Shown: positions 7,024-14,805 of the stretch, piece after piece
Position numbering within the stretch: position 1 is the stretch's first letter
How the letters are laid out: every line of letters begins with the position of its first letter
DNA from: CAZPWQ01 sp964590495
GTDB taxonomy: Bacteria > Bacteroidota > Rhodothermia > Balneolales > Balneolaceae
Length of the DNA stretch: 18,704 nucleotides
NCBI GenBank assembly: GCA_964590495.1
Contig: CAZPWQ010000066.1
Span: 1-18,704 of the forward strand
Reading direction: 5' to 3'
Notes under the pieces: model-generated
Seen by the model: only the letters and a program-made list of their open reading frames with translations
Databases searched by the model: none
Told to the model about the DNA's origin: nothing
Made by a program: the position numbers and the translations under genes

Positions 7024-7951
7024 ACTTGTTTTATTAAAGAATATCAAAAGGGATCCAAACACTGTACTCACGGTTGGTACCTTTGACGGAGTACATGCGG
7101 GGCACCGGGCAATTATCGACAGGGTTGCAGAGGAAGCCCGTGAACGCAATTCCAGAAGTATCGTAGTTACTTTTGATCCGCATCCACGGGATATAATCAG
7201 TCCCGGCGAAGCGGGTATTAAACTGTTGACCACACTGCAGGAGCGAAGCGAAATACTTGAGGAACTCGGTATAGACATCCTGCTCGTCATTCCTTTTGAT
7301 CGTGATTTTTCGCTATTGAGTTCTGAAGAGTTTATCCGGGATATTATTTATAAGAAAATTGGAGTGAGTGAATTTGTTATAGGTTATGATCATCATTTTG
7401 GCAGAAACAGGGAGGGAACCATAGAAACGATTGAACGTCTCGGCAACGAACTGGGATTCGATTCATATGTTGTCTCAAAGCGTGAGATCGGTGAGAAAAC
7501 CGTAAGCAGTACGGCAATACGAAGGTCCATAAGTGAAGAGGGAAACGTAGAACAGGCCGCCGAATTTCTTCAGCGCCCCTACCGATTAAACGGGACAGTG
7601 GTACATGGTGACAAAAGAGGGAAGAAGATTGGATATCCTACTGCTAATATCAAACCGGAGCATTCCAAAAAAATTATACCTAAAGACGGTGTCTATGCTG
7701 TTAAGATGCGGATTCAGCATGATTGGTATGACGGTATGATGAATATCGGGGAGCGTCCGACGTTTGACGGTGAGATAAAGACACTGGAGGTGCATATTTT
7801 TAACTTTTCACGGGATATATACGGGATGGAAGTGCAGGTTAGATTTTATCACCGTATCCGGGATGAAATAAAATTCAGTGGTATTGAGGATTTGAAAAAA
7901 CAGCTAAAAGAAGATGAAGTAAAAGCAAAAGAATTACTTGGGAATGATTAA
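7016..7951 (+). CDS. ribF: Bifunctional riboflavin kinase / FAD synthetase
   Basis: RibF phosphorylates riboflavin to FMN and adenylates FMN to FAD in the cytoplasm. The N-terminal adenylyltransferase half shows GTFDGVHAGH, with the HxGH motif at 27-30, and Val-Ser-Ser-Thr-Ala-Ile-Arg near 162-168. The C-terminal riboflavin kinase half begins near 185 and contains Gly-Lys-Lys-Ile-Gly-Tyr-Pro-Thr-Ala-Asn, Gly-Val-Tyr-Ala-Val, and Asn-Ile-Gly-Glu-Arg-Pro-Thr-Phe. At 311 residues it is full length with both halves intact. Its start codon overlaps the truB stop by 8 nt. Placement between truB and rpsO is common in Bacteroidetes and Firmicutes. No terminator follows; the rpsO promoter begins 5 nt after the stop. 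Confidence 0.96.
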   Translation: MAELVLLKNIKRDPNTVLTVGTFDGVHAGHRAIIDRVAEEARERNSRSIVVTFDPHPRDIISPGEAGIKLLTTLQERSEILEELGIDILLVIPFDRDFSLLSSEEFIRDIIYKKIGVSEFVIGYDHHFGRNREGTIETIERLGNELGFDSYVVSKREIGEKTVSSTAIRRSISEEGNVEQAAEFLQRPYRLNGTVVHGDKRGKKIGYPTANIKPEHSKKIIPKDGVYAVKMRIQHDWYDGMMNIGERPTFDGEIKTLEVHIFNFSRDIYGMEVQVRFYHRIRDEIKFSGIEDLKKQLKEDEVKAKELLGND

Positions 7952-7956
7952 AATTA

Positions 7957-7987
7957 TTGCAAACAATACGAGTATAGCTTATCTTTG
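7957..7987 (+). promoter_or_regulatory. Bacteroidetes-type promoter for rpsO
   Basis: TTG (7957-7959), 20-nt spacer, TATCTTTG (7980-7987). All fixed positions of the TTG-N19-21-TAnnTTTG consensus match, with the same -7 word and spacing as the rimP promoter. Predicted start near 7991-7994 gives a leader of about 58 nt with two small possible hairpins (GCTG/CAGC and CTATA/TATAG near 7990-8012). Confidence 0.75.
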
Positions 7988-8050
7988 CAGGCTGTAATCA
8001 GCTATATATTATAGTATTGAAGTAAAGCAAATAAGAATATTATTTAACAC

Positions 8051-8320
8051 ATGTCGATAACCAAAGAACAAAAAAACGAAATTGTAAAAAAGTACGGTGG
8101 ATCAGAAGAGAACACCGGCAGTACTGAAGCTCAGATCGCTATTCTGACAGAGCGGATTAATGATGTAACCGAACACTTACGGGATCATGCCCAGGATCAC
8201 TCTTCCCGGCGCGGATTGTTGAAACTTGTCGGTAAGCGAAGAAGACTTCTGAATTATCTCCGTGACAACGATATTGAAAAATACAGAGAACTTATCGGCG
8301 ATTTAGGAATCAGGAAGTAG
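8051..8320 (+). CDS. rpsO: Small ribosomal subunit protein S15 (uS15)
   Basis: S15 binds the central domain of 16S rRNA early in 30S assembly. The 89-residue protein has the standard family length and motifs: Thr-Gly-Ser-Thr-Glu-Ala-Gln-Ile-Ala, His-Ala-Gln-Asp-His-Ser-Ser-Arg-Arg-Gly-Leu-Leu and Lys-Arg-Arg-Arg-Leu-Leu-Asn-Tyr-Leu. It has its own strong promoter and is closed by its own terminator, so it can be made separately from both the upstream operon and pnp. In E. coli S15 represses its own translation. A similar loop here is possible given the short folded leader, but is not shown. There is no SD before the ATG. Confidence 0.98.
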   Translation: MSITKEQKNEIVKKYGGSEENTGSTEAQIAILTERINDVTEHLRDHAQDHSSRRGLLKLVGKRRRLLNYLRDNDIEKYRELIGDLGIRK

Positions 8321-8325
8321 CATTC

Positions 8326-8351
8326 AGGCACGTTTATTGACGTGTCTTTTT
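8326..8351 (+). terminator. Intrinsic terminator after rpsO
   Basis: GGCACGT (8327-8333) pairs with ACGTGTC (8340-8346), with one G-T wobble, around a TTATTG loop. Five T residues (8347-8351) follow. It begins 6 nt after the rpsO stop and separates rpsO from pnp. Confidence 0.75.
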
Positions 8352-8413
8352 AACTGTTGTTTCTGTTTTCATTATGATGAGGATTTTACTTCAAATCTTT
8401 TCCTTATCACAAG

Positions 8414-8442
8414 TTGTAGAAAGAGGGTAAAACTTTTATAAT
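8414..8442 (+). promoter_or_regulatory. Possible pnp promoter
   Basis: TTGTAG (8414-8419), 17-nt spacer, TATAAT (8437-8442). Measured the Bacteroidetes way this is TTG-N20-TATAATCC, which keeps the TA but lacks TTTG. It lies between the rpsO terminator and pnp and would give a leader of about 55 nt. AGAGG (8422-8426) and CCTCT (8443-8447) also form a small inverted repeat around the -7 box. Confidence 0.35.
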
Positions 8443-8502
8443 CCTCTACTTATTAGATAGATACAGATTAGTAAAAACACGAATAGAATTATTGGTAAAA
8501 AA

Positions 8503-10626
8503 ATGAAAGAAGTTTTTAAAAGCATAGAATTTGCACCAGGGAAGGAATTGTCAATTGAAACAGGCCGTATTGCAAAACAGGCCGACGGTGCAGTGGTGGT
8601 TCGCATGGGCGATACTATGGTGTTATGCACGGCTGTTAGCGCAAAAGAAGCTAAACCGGGACAGAGTTTTTTCCCGCTGACTGTTGATCTGCGTGAAAGC
8701 TTTTCTGCGGGAGGTAAGTTTCCCGGTGGATTTATAAAACGGGAAGGTCGTCCGAATGAAAAGGAAATTTTATCCAGCCGGCTGATCGACCGAAGTTTGC
8801 GTCCGTTATTTCCGGATGGCTATCTGTGTGATACTCAAATTATTTGTTCCGTTCTTTCGTCCGACGGACAAAACGACGGTGATGTGCTGGGTGGCGTAGG
8901 TGCTTCAGCCGCTCTTCATATTTCCGATATTCCGTTTGCAGGACCTATCGCTGAAGTCCGGGTTGGACGTGTTGAAGGAGAATTTGTTATTAATCCCACT
9001 CTCAATGAGATGGAGCACAGCGATATTGATATGATAATCGGCGGTACTGCCGAAAGTGTTATCATGATGGAAGGCGAGATGGAAGAGATCTCGGAAAAGG
9101 AGATGCTCGACGCCATTAAAGCAGCTCATGAAGCGATTAAAAAGCTATGTGCCTTCCAGGAAGAACTGCGTGAAGAATTTGGAAAACCCAAACGGGAATT
9201 CGTGCCCGAGCCTGTTGATGAAGATCTAAAGAAAAAAGTCTATGAAACGGGTGAAATGAAAATAAGAGAAGTTGTTACTACCGGACTTGGCAAAGAAGAA
9301 TACGGTGATCAGCTTCGTGAAGCAAAAGATTCAGTGGTTGAAATGCTGACTGAAATCGAAGAGTATGCCGAGGAAGAGGAGACGATAAAAGGTCTTCTCA
9401 GCAAGATCGAAAAAAACGAGCTTCGCAATTTAATTCTGGAGAAGAAACGCCGCATTGACGGGCGTTCCCCGGACGATATCCGCGATATATGGACACAGGT
9501 CGGTTACCTGGCGCGTACCCACGGATCTGCTATCTTTACCCGTGGTGAAACACAGGCTCTCGTATCTGTAACCCTTGGAACCAAAAGAGATGCACAGGCT
9601 GTCGATACCCTTCTTGTTGAAGACGATAAACAGTTTTACCTGCATTACAACTTCCCGCCATACAGTGTGGGAGAAGCCGGATTCATGCGGGGTCCCGGAC
9701 GCCGCGAGATTGGCCACGGTCATCTGGCCGAACGGGCAATCAAAAAGCTGATGCCCGACTTTGATGAATTCGGTTATGTTATTCGCGTAATTTCTGATAT
9801 AACAGAATCAAACGGTTCTTCTTCCATGGCTTCTGTCTGTGGAGGTTCGATGGCACTGATGGATGCCGGTGTGCCGCTTAAGAAACCGGTTGGCGGAATT
9901 GCAATGGGGATGATCGTCGGCGAAAACAATCATGTGGTTCTTTCCGATATCCGCGGCGAAGAAGACTTTATGGGAGATATGGATTTCAAAACAGCCGGAA
10001 CCCGGGACGGTATTACTGCCTGCCAGATGGATATGAAAGTCAGCGGTATTTCCTTTGAAGTACTTGAAGAGGCTCTCGAGCAGGCGCATACAGGCCGGCT
10101 TCATATTCTGGACAAAATGGATGAAACCATTTCCGAACCCCGCGAAAAACTCTCCGAATATGCACCCCAGTTCCTGAATATGGAAATTGAGGCTGAGGAT
10201 ATCGGCGCAGTGATCGGACCGGGCGGAAAAGTTATTCAAACGCTTCAAAAAGAGACCGATACTGAAATATGGGTTGAAGAAGATGAGGAGCGGGGTAAAG
10301 GCAAAATTACCATTACTGCCGATGACCTTGCGAAAGCCGAAGAAGCCCGAAAGCGAATCAAAGGTATTGTAGGGCACCTGGAAGAAGGAGCGACCTATCA
10401 GGGTACGGTAAAAGCGATCAAGGATTATGGCGCTTTTGTTGAAATTGTACCCGGTAAAGATGGCCTGCTTCACGTTTCAGAAATCAATCATGAGCATGTC
10501 AGTAATGTAGGTGATGTTCTCGCGGTGGGTGATGAAATAGATGTCAAGCTGCTTAAAGTAGAGCACGGCGGCAAACTTCGCCTGTCTCGTAAAGCATTAT
10601 TGCCGAAAGACGGAGATCAAAACTAA
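8503..10626 (+). CDS. pnp: Polyribonucleotide nucleotidyltransferase (PNPase)
   Basis: PNPase is a trimeric 3'-5' phosphorolytic exoribonuclease for mRNA decay and sRNA metabolism. The 707 residues show the full layout: first RNase PH domain (about 10-225, with Gly-Lys-Phe-Pro-Gly-Gly-Phe-Ile-Lys-Arg-Glu-Gly-Arg), a helical linker (about 235-310), a second RNase PH domain (about 315-545) with the catalytic Gly-Thr-Arg-Asp-Gly-Ile-Thr-Ala-Cys-Gln-Met-Asp-Met-Lys block near 500-512, a KH domain with Ile-Gly-Pro-Gly-Gly-Lys near 572, and an S1 domain from about 627 (Gly-Thr-Val-Lys-Ala-Ile-Lys-Asp-Tyr-Gly-Ala-Phe-Val). The rpsO-pnp order is widely conserved, but here a terminator lies between them. 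The ATG at 8503 lacks an SD. Confidence 0.98.
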   Translation: MKEVFKSIEFAPGKELSIETGRIAKQADGAVVVRMGDTMVLCTAVSAKEAKPGQSFFPLTVDLRESFSAGGKFPGGFIKREGRPNEKEILSSRLIDRSLRPLFPDGYLCDTQIICSVLSSDGQNDGDVLGGVGASAALHISDIPFAGPIAEVRVGRVEGEFVINPTLNEMEHSDIDMIIGGTAESVIMMEGEMEEISEKEMLDAIKAAHEAIKKLCAFQEELREEFGKPKREFVPEPVDEDLKKKVYETGEMKIREVVTTGLGKEEYGDQLREAKDSVVEMLTEIEEYAEEEETIKGLLSKIEKNELRNLILEKKRRIDGRSPDDIRDIWTQVGYLARTHGSAIFTRGETQALVSVTLGTKRDAQAVDTLLVEDDKQFYLHYNFPPYSVGEAGFMRGPGRREIGHGHLAERAIKKLMPDFDEFGYVIRVISDITESNGSSSMASVCGGSMALMDAGVPLKKPVGGIAMGMIVGENNHVVLSDIRGEEDFMGDMDFKTAGTRDGITACQMDMKVSGISFEVLEEALEQAHTGRLHILDKMDETISEPREKLSEYAPQFLNMEIEAEDIGAVIGPGGKVIQTLQKETDTEIWVEEDEERGKGKITITADDLAKAEEARKRIKGIVGHLEEGATYQGTVKAIKDYGAFVEIVPGKDGLLHVSEINHEHVSNVGDVLAVGDEIDVKLLKVEHGGKLRLSRKALLPKDGDQN

Positions 10627-10664
10627 ATTGAAAAGAACTTCGTTTTAAGCACCCATATTATCAT

Positions 10665-10695
10665 ACGCCGTTCTGATTTTCAGAATGGCGTTTTT
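10665..10695 (+). terminator. Intrinsic terminator after pnp
   Basis: ACGCCGTTCTGA (10665-10676) pairs with TCAGAATGGCGT (10680-10691): 12 base pairs with one G-T wobble and a TTT loop, followed directly by a T-run to 10695. It lies 38 nt after the pnp stop and 28 nt before the M16 peptidase start, leaving almost no room for a separate promoter for that gene. Confidence 0.85.
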
Positions 10696-10723
10696 GTTTC
10701 TTATCAGATCTTGAATATTTATT

Positions 10724-11977
10724 ATGACCGCAAAGCAAGACGAAACCGATTTTGTCCACAAGTCTGTTCTCGATAACGGATTAAAGATCGTTACTGAACA
10801 TGTGGAAAGCGTTAAAAGCGTTTCTGTTGGCATTTGGGTAAAAACCGGAAGCCGTAATGAGACTCCAAAGCAATCGGGTATCACCCACTTTTTAGAGCAC
10901 ATGCTGTTTAAGGGAACAGAAAGCCGCTCCTCTTATGATATTGCGATGAGTATGGAATCAGTGGGCGGTTATCTCAACGCCTTTACCTCATCCGAATACA
11001 CCTGCTATTATTCCAGGTGCCTGAATACACAGCTTGAACGGGCACTTGATGTTCTCTCGGATATGGTACTGCATCCCTCATTTCCGGAAGAGGAAATTAC
11101 CAAGGAGAAGAAGGTTGTTATTGAGGAGATGAAAATGTACCGGGATAGTCCGGACGATTATCTTTTCGAGGAATTCAGCGGTCATGTTTTTAAGGGACAT
11201 CCGCTGGGACGGCCGGTTATCGGCTATGAAGATACAGTCTCGGGTTTTGAGCGTCAGGATCTGTATGATTATATGAGTGACCGGTACAATCCGCGGAACC
11301 TGTTGATTTCTGTTGCCGGCAATGCCGATCACGACAAGGTAGTTGAAATTGTGACGAAATATTTCGGAGACCTCACCTCAGGAGAGGAGATTGGTGATCA
11401 GCAGCCGATTACTAACTATGAAGCAGATAAAATTGAGTTAACGAAAGCGATAGAACAAACCCATCTGATTCTGGGCCGTCGCGGACTAGATTATGATCAC
11501 GACGACAAGTTTAGCCTTTTATTGGCAAATACGGTTTTGGGCGGGGGAATGAGTTCAAGGCTACACCAGAATATCAGGGAGAAATATGGTTATTGCTATA
11601 CCATCAGTACGTTCAACCAGTCGTATAGGGATACCGGTTTATTTGGAATATACGTTGGTACGGATCTGGATTATGTACAGCACGTCAGGGAATTGATCCA
11701 TAATGAGTTGAACAAGTTGAAAGAAGAAGAAATACCAGCTAAAGAGCTCAGCGAAGCCAAAGCACAGTTAAAGGGTAAGCTGGTCCTGTCACTCGAAAGC
11801 ACAAGTAACAGGATGTCGCGACTGGCCAAAAGTGAAATTTATTATGATCGCTTTATAACCATTGACGAATTGATTGAAGAGATCGATCGCGTTAAACCGG
11901 AAGAGATCCAAAAATTTTCACAGGATTTTTTTGATAATGATCTCTATTCAGAGGCTTTGTTGATTCCTGAGAAGTAA
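10724..11977 (+). CDS. M16 family zinc metallopeptidase (YmxG/MPP-beta-like)
   Basis: This 417-residue protein resembles processing-peptidase-type M16 proteases such as B. subtilis YmxG. The inverted zinc motif HFLEH is at 55-59 (His55 and His59 as ligands, Glu58 catalytic). The third ligand is probably Glu135 in Val-Ile-Glu-Glu-Met-Lys-Met-Tyr. The C-terminal half contains Gly-Gly-Gly-Met-Ser-Ser-Arg-Leu-His-Gln-Asn-Ile-Arg-Glu-Lys-Tyr-Gly-Tyr, the usual Arg/Tyr substrate-binding region. No signal peptide is seen, so a cytoplasmic protein is likely. Pnp followed by an M16 gene is a known arrangement in Bacillus and elsewhere. Physiological substrates of this group are not well defined. It may depend on read-through of the pnp terminator. 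Confidence 0.92.
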   Translation: MTAKQDETDFVHKSVLDNGLKIVTEHVESVKSVSVGIWVKTGSRNETPKQSGITHFLEHMLFKGTESRSSYDIAMSMESVGGYLNAFTSSEYTCYYSRCLNTQLERALDVLSDMVLHPSFPEEEITKEKKVVIEEMKMYRDSPDDYLFEEFSGHVFKGHPLGRPVIGYEDTVSGFERQDLYDYMSDRYNPRNLLISVAGNADHDKVVEIVTKYFGDLTSGEEIGDQQPITNYEADKIELTKAIEQTHLILGRRGLDYDHDDKFSLLLANTVLGGGMSSRLHQNIREKYGYCYTISTFNQSYRDTGLFGIYVGTDLDYVQHVRELIHNELNKLKEEEIPAKELSEAKAQLKGKLVLSLESTSNRMSRLAKSEIYYDRFITIDELIEEIDRVKPEEIQKFSQDFFDNDLYSEALLIPEK

Positions 11978-12098
11978 AAGACGCAAGACGTAAAAAGCGA
12001 GAAGCAAGAAGGCGGGACACCCAAGGCACCAGGCTTTTTCTGAACTTGTGCAATGGAACATAAAAAGATACCGAACCCTTTGTGTAACTTTGCGTTCC

Positions 12099-12171
12099 CT
12101 TTGTGTACCTCTGTGTAACAGTTTTGCCATGATTCGTAGTTTGACTGGTTGTTACACGAAGTTGCACAAAG
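12099..12171. repeat. Imperfect inverted repeat, 21-nt arms
   Basis: Arm 12099-12119 and the reverse complement of arm 12151-12171 agree at 17 of 21 bases; the loop is 31 nt. Upstream, 12079-12098 holds further related words of the same CTTTGTGT type, so the left side is also partly tandem. No transposase gene is nearby. Confidence 0.6.
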
Positions 12172-12280
12172 AAGCACGAAGGTCGGCAAAGAAAAACGGC
12201 AGAGAATAGCGAGAGCAAGAGTAAGGCGCCCAGGAATCATTAATGACGTATAAAAGATCCTTTAATACTTATCAATGTAA

Positions 12281-12312
12281 ATCCGCTCAATCTGTGTCAT
12301 CCGCGTTCCATT
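12281..12312 (-). repeat. Dispersed 32-nt repeat, copy 2
   Basis: This matches 135-166 at 28 of 32 bases, all differences being transitions. On the minus strand it lies just beyond the terminator of the porin gene, mirroring the place of copy 1 just past the DUF192 stop. Confidence 0.6.
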
Positions 12313-12318
12313 CTCAAA

Positions 12319-12363
12319 TAAAAAATCCGCCTGCATATTCCGGAGATTAATACAGGCGGATCT
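12319..12363 (-). terminator. Intrinsic terminator of the amtB-porin unit
   Basis: ATCCGCCTG (12325-12333) pairs with CAGGCGGAT (12353-12361), nine perfect pairs. Read on the minus strand, the stem is followed by TTTTTT then ATTT (positions 12325 down to about 12316). It lies about 80 nt beyond the porin stop codon. Confidence 0.8.
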
Positions 12364-12441
12364 TTAGGGCAGAACAAAATACTAAAGCATAGATAACCTC
12401 ATATTTCATTGCACCCGGTTATAGGTGGAATTTAATAAATA

Positions 12442-13122
12442 TTATAGAGATAAACCTACGACAACATAAAACTGTTCGGTATCGGGATTTAATATCACAG
12501 CTCCGCTGAGGGGAACGGTGAAACTTTCGGTTATGATAATATCCTTGGTAGTAGCGATGCCTACGTTGACAATCGAGAAATCAGTATCAGTGGTATGCCA
12601 TCCGTCACCGCCTCCGACGAAGAGATCCGCTTTTCCGACAGAATAGCCTAACTCAAAGTAGATGTCGTCGCCAACCGATCCGCCGCCTGCAAATATGTAG
12701 TTACCCGACAGGGATAAATCCCCTGCTTCAAAACCGGCATTCAGTTCAAAAGCGTGACTGTCATCTTCAAAGTAGGCTGTTCCCGGATAATAATAATCCG
12801 TAACTCCCAGGCTAAGCCCGAAATCGAAACTATATCCGGCATAAAGATCCATTTCCTGGAAACCGACAGTCCCGTCTGCGACGGATGCGTCAATACCCTG
12901 TGAGCCCCAGGCGCCGATGGCGAACCCACCCGATCCTACTTCGACATATGGTTGTATGGAAGGCCCGGAATAAGCTACCCCACGCCATACATATGTACTG
13001 TAAAGGTCTACACCTGCGCTGACGTCCTGTGCTTTAACTGTTTGTACCTGAGTTAAAAAAAGTGCCAATGCTGCAAATGCGAGAAAGTATTTTATTGATT
13101 TGGTATTCGTATGATTACTCAT
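12442..13122 (-). CDS. TorF-like putative porin (Gcw_chp family)
   Basis: This 226-residue protein begins with a signal peptide: charged start, hydrophobic core (about 12-25), and likely cleavage after Val-Lys-Ala at 31. The mature part opens with Asp-Val-Ser-Ala-Gly-Val-Asp-Leu-Tyr-Ser-Thr-Tyr-Val-Trp-Arg-Gly, the characteristic start of the Gcw_chp/TorF group. Alternating Gly- and aromatic-rich strands follow, consistent with an outer-membrane beta-barrel of roughly 10-12 strands. The chain ends in Val-Val-Val-Gly-Leu-Ser-Leu, compatible with a terminal barrel strand. The exact substrate is unknown. It lies 98 nt downstream of an ammonium transporter gene on the same strand, with no promoter match between them, so a role in nitrogen-compound entry through the outer membrane is a reasonable inference. 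Confidence 0.8.
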   Translation of the reverse strand: MSNHTNTKSIKYFLAFAALALFLTQVQTVKAQDVSAGVDLYSTYVWRGVAYSGPSIQPYVEVGSGGFAIGAWGSQGIDASVADGTVGFQEMDLYAGYSFDFGLSLGVTDYYYPGTAYFEDDSHAFELNAGFEAGDLSLSGNYIFAGGGSVGDDIYFELGYSVGKADLFVGGGDGWHTTDTDFSIVNVGIATTKDIIITESFTVPLSGAVILNPDTEQFYVVVGLSL

Positions 13123-13160
13123 AATTTTCTTTATATGTTTAGATGTTTGAACATTGTGAT

Positions 13161-13198
13161 GGCTGACGGAGAGTACCCGTAGAATGCTTCCGTCAGCC
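13161..13198 (-). terminator. Hairpin between amtB and porin genes
   Basis: GGCTGACGGA (13161-13170) pairs perfectly with TCCGTCAGCC (13189-13198). On the minus strand no T-run follows, so it is unlikely to be a full terminator for amtB. It may be a partial terminator or an RNA-stability/processing hairpin that sets different levels of transporter and porin mRNA. On the plus strand it is followed by a T-rich stretch but has no upstream plus-strand gene. Confidence 0.45.
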
Positions 13199-13220
13199 TT
13201 ATATTTTGGTGTGTAAGAAA

Positions 13221-14561
13221 TCAGACTTCTCCCGGAACGAATTCATCACCTACAAATTCAGGGTAGGCACGATTATCATGTTCGTGCAGATCAAGTCCTT
13301 TGGCTTCGAGCTGACCGTTAACTCTGAGTCCCACAGTTCGCTTGATAAGGCTAAACAGAGTATAGCTTACGGGAAAGGTCCAGGCGAAAGCCGCGATAAT
13401 TCCTATCAGTTGTACGCCGACAATTGAAGGGTCAAATCCTCCCGTCCCCCACAGTCCGCCTGTAACATCAAACAGCCCTGCTGCAAGAGTACCCCAGGCA
13501 CCGCACACCCCGTGAACAGCGATGGCACCTACAGGATCATCGACAAATTTTTCGAGCATTCCTGTAGCGTAGACCACTATGATTCCGGCAATAGCACCAG
13601 CAATAATAGCCGATCCGGGAGAGAGGTTGGCGCATCCGGCCGTAATGGCCACAAGTCCACCCAAAACACCATTCATAGTCAATGGAGCATCAGGTTTGCC
13701 GAATTGCAACCAGGTAACGATCATAGCAAAAGTCGCTCCGGCCCCGGCGGCAAGAAAAGTATTTATTGCAATCAAGGCGATCTCAGTACTACCAGCTGTA
13801 GTGGAACCGGCATTAAAACCGAACCATCCGAACCACAGTATAAATACACCCAGTGCTGCAAGGGGTAGGCTGTGTCCCGCAATATGCTTCGGATTGCCAT
13901 CGTCGTCATATTTACCGACACGCGCTCCCACAACGAGGGCACCTGCCAGCGCCGCCCATCCGCCTACGGAATGTACAACGGTAGAGCCGGCAAAGTCTAT
14001 AAAGCCGAGTTCCTCCAACCATCCGCTGCCGTTAAACAGACCGCCCCAGGCCCATGACCCGAAAACAGGATAGATAATCGCGGTGATGATTATTGAAAAG
14101 ATGAGATAGCCGGTAAATTTGGTACGTTCGGCTACAGCCCCCGACACAATTGTTGCAGCAGTAGCGGCAAATACAGCCTGGAAAAAGAAAAAAGCCCAGG
14201 TCCATGTTTGGTCTTGCCCCTCAATGCCATTGAGGAAAAACCCGTCCGTTCCGATCCATCCGCCGGCGGTAGTGCCGAACATCAGGCCGAAACCAACGGC
14301 AAAAAAGACCAGCCCGCCTGCGCCAACATCCATAAAGTTTTTCATGATAATGTTGACCGCGTTCTTCGACCGGGTAAGCCCGGTTTCGAGTAGCGCAAAG
14401 CCCGCCTGCATAAAAAGAACCAGTATGGCAGCCAGGATGGTCCAGACATAGTTAAGATTTATTTGAGTGGCAGCTTCCTGAATAGTTGCAGAATCAGCTG
14501 CTATTGCACTTGTTGTCCCGGTGAATATCATTGCCAGGATCAGTATGCAGTATTTAGTCAT
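13221..14561 (-). CDS. amtB: Ammonium transporter (Amt family)
   Basis: Amt proteins are trimeric inner-membrane channels that take up ammonium. The 446-residue protein has a signal peptide (cleavage likely after Ala-Ile-Ala, about residue 21) followed by eleven predicted hydrophobic segments. The twin pore histidines are visible: His197 in Asp-Phe-Ala-Gly-Ser-Thr-Val-Val-His-Ser and His350 in Ala-Ile-Ala-Val-His-Gly-Val-Cys-Gly. Gly-Trp-Phe-Gly-Phe-Asn-Ala-Gly-Ser near 244-252 is another family signature. The cytoplasmic tail (about 415-446) is acidic at its end. No glnK/glnB gene for the regulatory PII protein is next to it; instead a putative porin gene follows downstream. A candidate promoter lies at 14638-14668. 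Confidence 0.95.
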   Translation of the reverse strand: MTKYCILILAMIFTGTTSAIAADSATIQEAATQINLNYVWTILAAILVLFMQAGFALLETGLTRSKNAVNIIMKNFMDVGAGGLVFFAVGFGLMFGTTAGGWIGTDGFFLNGIEGQDQTWTWAFFFFQAVFAATAATIVSGAVAERTKFTGYLIFSIIITAIIYPVFGSWAWGGLFNGSGWLEELGFIDFAGSTVVHSVGGWAALAGALVVGARVGKYDDDGNPKHIAGHSLPLAALGVFILWFGWFGFNAGSTTAGSTEIALIAINTFLAAGAGATFAMIVTWLQFGKPDAPLTMNGVLGGLVAITAGCANLSPGSAIIAGAIAGIIVVYATGMLEKFVDDPVGAIAVHGVCGAWGTLAAGLFDVTGGLWGTGGFDPSIVGVQLIGIIAAFAWTFPVSYTLFSLIKRTVGLRVNGQLEAKGLDLHEHDNRAYPEFVGDEFVPGEV

Positions 14562-14568
14562 TTAGATT

Positions 14569-14795
14569 GCACCAATGTATTTTTTTAGTTAAAAATAAGA
14601 TTATGCCTAAACATATTTTGCTTAAACAAAACAGTTCCTAATCTATTTTGATATACAGAAAGAAGCAAATTAAATAATTATTTAAATTAATACTTTTAAT
14701 TAAATAAATAAGGATAAAAATATTATTTATTAATAATAAATGGTATGAAGTTTAATTAGTGTTAATAATATAAGTTTTGGATATGTTGAAATAGG
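14569..14795. other. Very AT-rich intergenic stretch
   Basis: This is the divergent gap between amtB (minus) and asnS (plus). It is dominated by A and T with TTAAT/TAAAT-type words. Apart from the possible amtB promoter I see no gene or clear structure. Its composition contrasts sharply with the block that follows. Confidence 0.4.
14638..14668 (-). promoter_or_regulatory. Possible amtB promoter
   Basis: On the minus strand, TTG (14668-14666) is followed after 20 nt by TAGATTAG (14645-14638), one mismatch from TAnnTTTG. The leader to the amtB ATG would be about 70 nt. I saw no convincing sigma-54 or NtrC site. The region is very AT-rich, so chance matches are more likely than elsewhere. Confidence 0.4.
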
Positions 14796-14805
14796 GGGGC
14801 AATCT

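Larger units (their letters stand above)
11978..12318. other. Repeat-rich non-coding region, no gene
   Basis: Short ORFs here read through low-complexity repeated words and have no credible protein features. An AGCGAGAAGCAAGAAGG-type word at 11996-12024 recurs imperfectly at 12208-12233. Between them lie related CTTTGTGTAAC-type words (12079-12119) and their inverted counterparts (12151-12183). The 12281-12312 repeat closes the region. This looks like accumulated non-coding repeat debris. Confidence 0.6.

Noticed and set aside
10694..10723. Promoter for the M16 peptidase gene between the pnp terminator and its ATG
   Set aside because: The only TTG with suitable spacing leads to TATTTATT, two mismatches from consensus, and the predicted start would fall after the ATG.
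11892..12240. Three overlapping minus-strand ORFs in the repeat region after the M16 gene
   Set aside because: Their translations are Cys/Ser/Leu-rich readings of repeated words, overlap one another and the M16 3' end, and show no protein family features.
13579..14073. Plus-strand ORFs opposite amtB
   Set aside because: They are shadows of the amtB coding strand, Pro/Ala-rich, with no recognisable domain.
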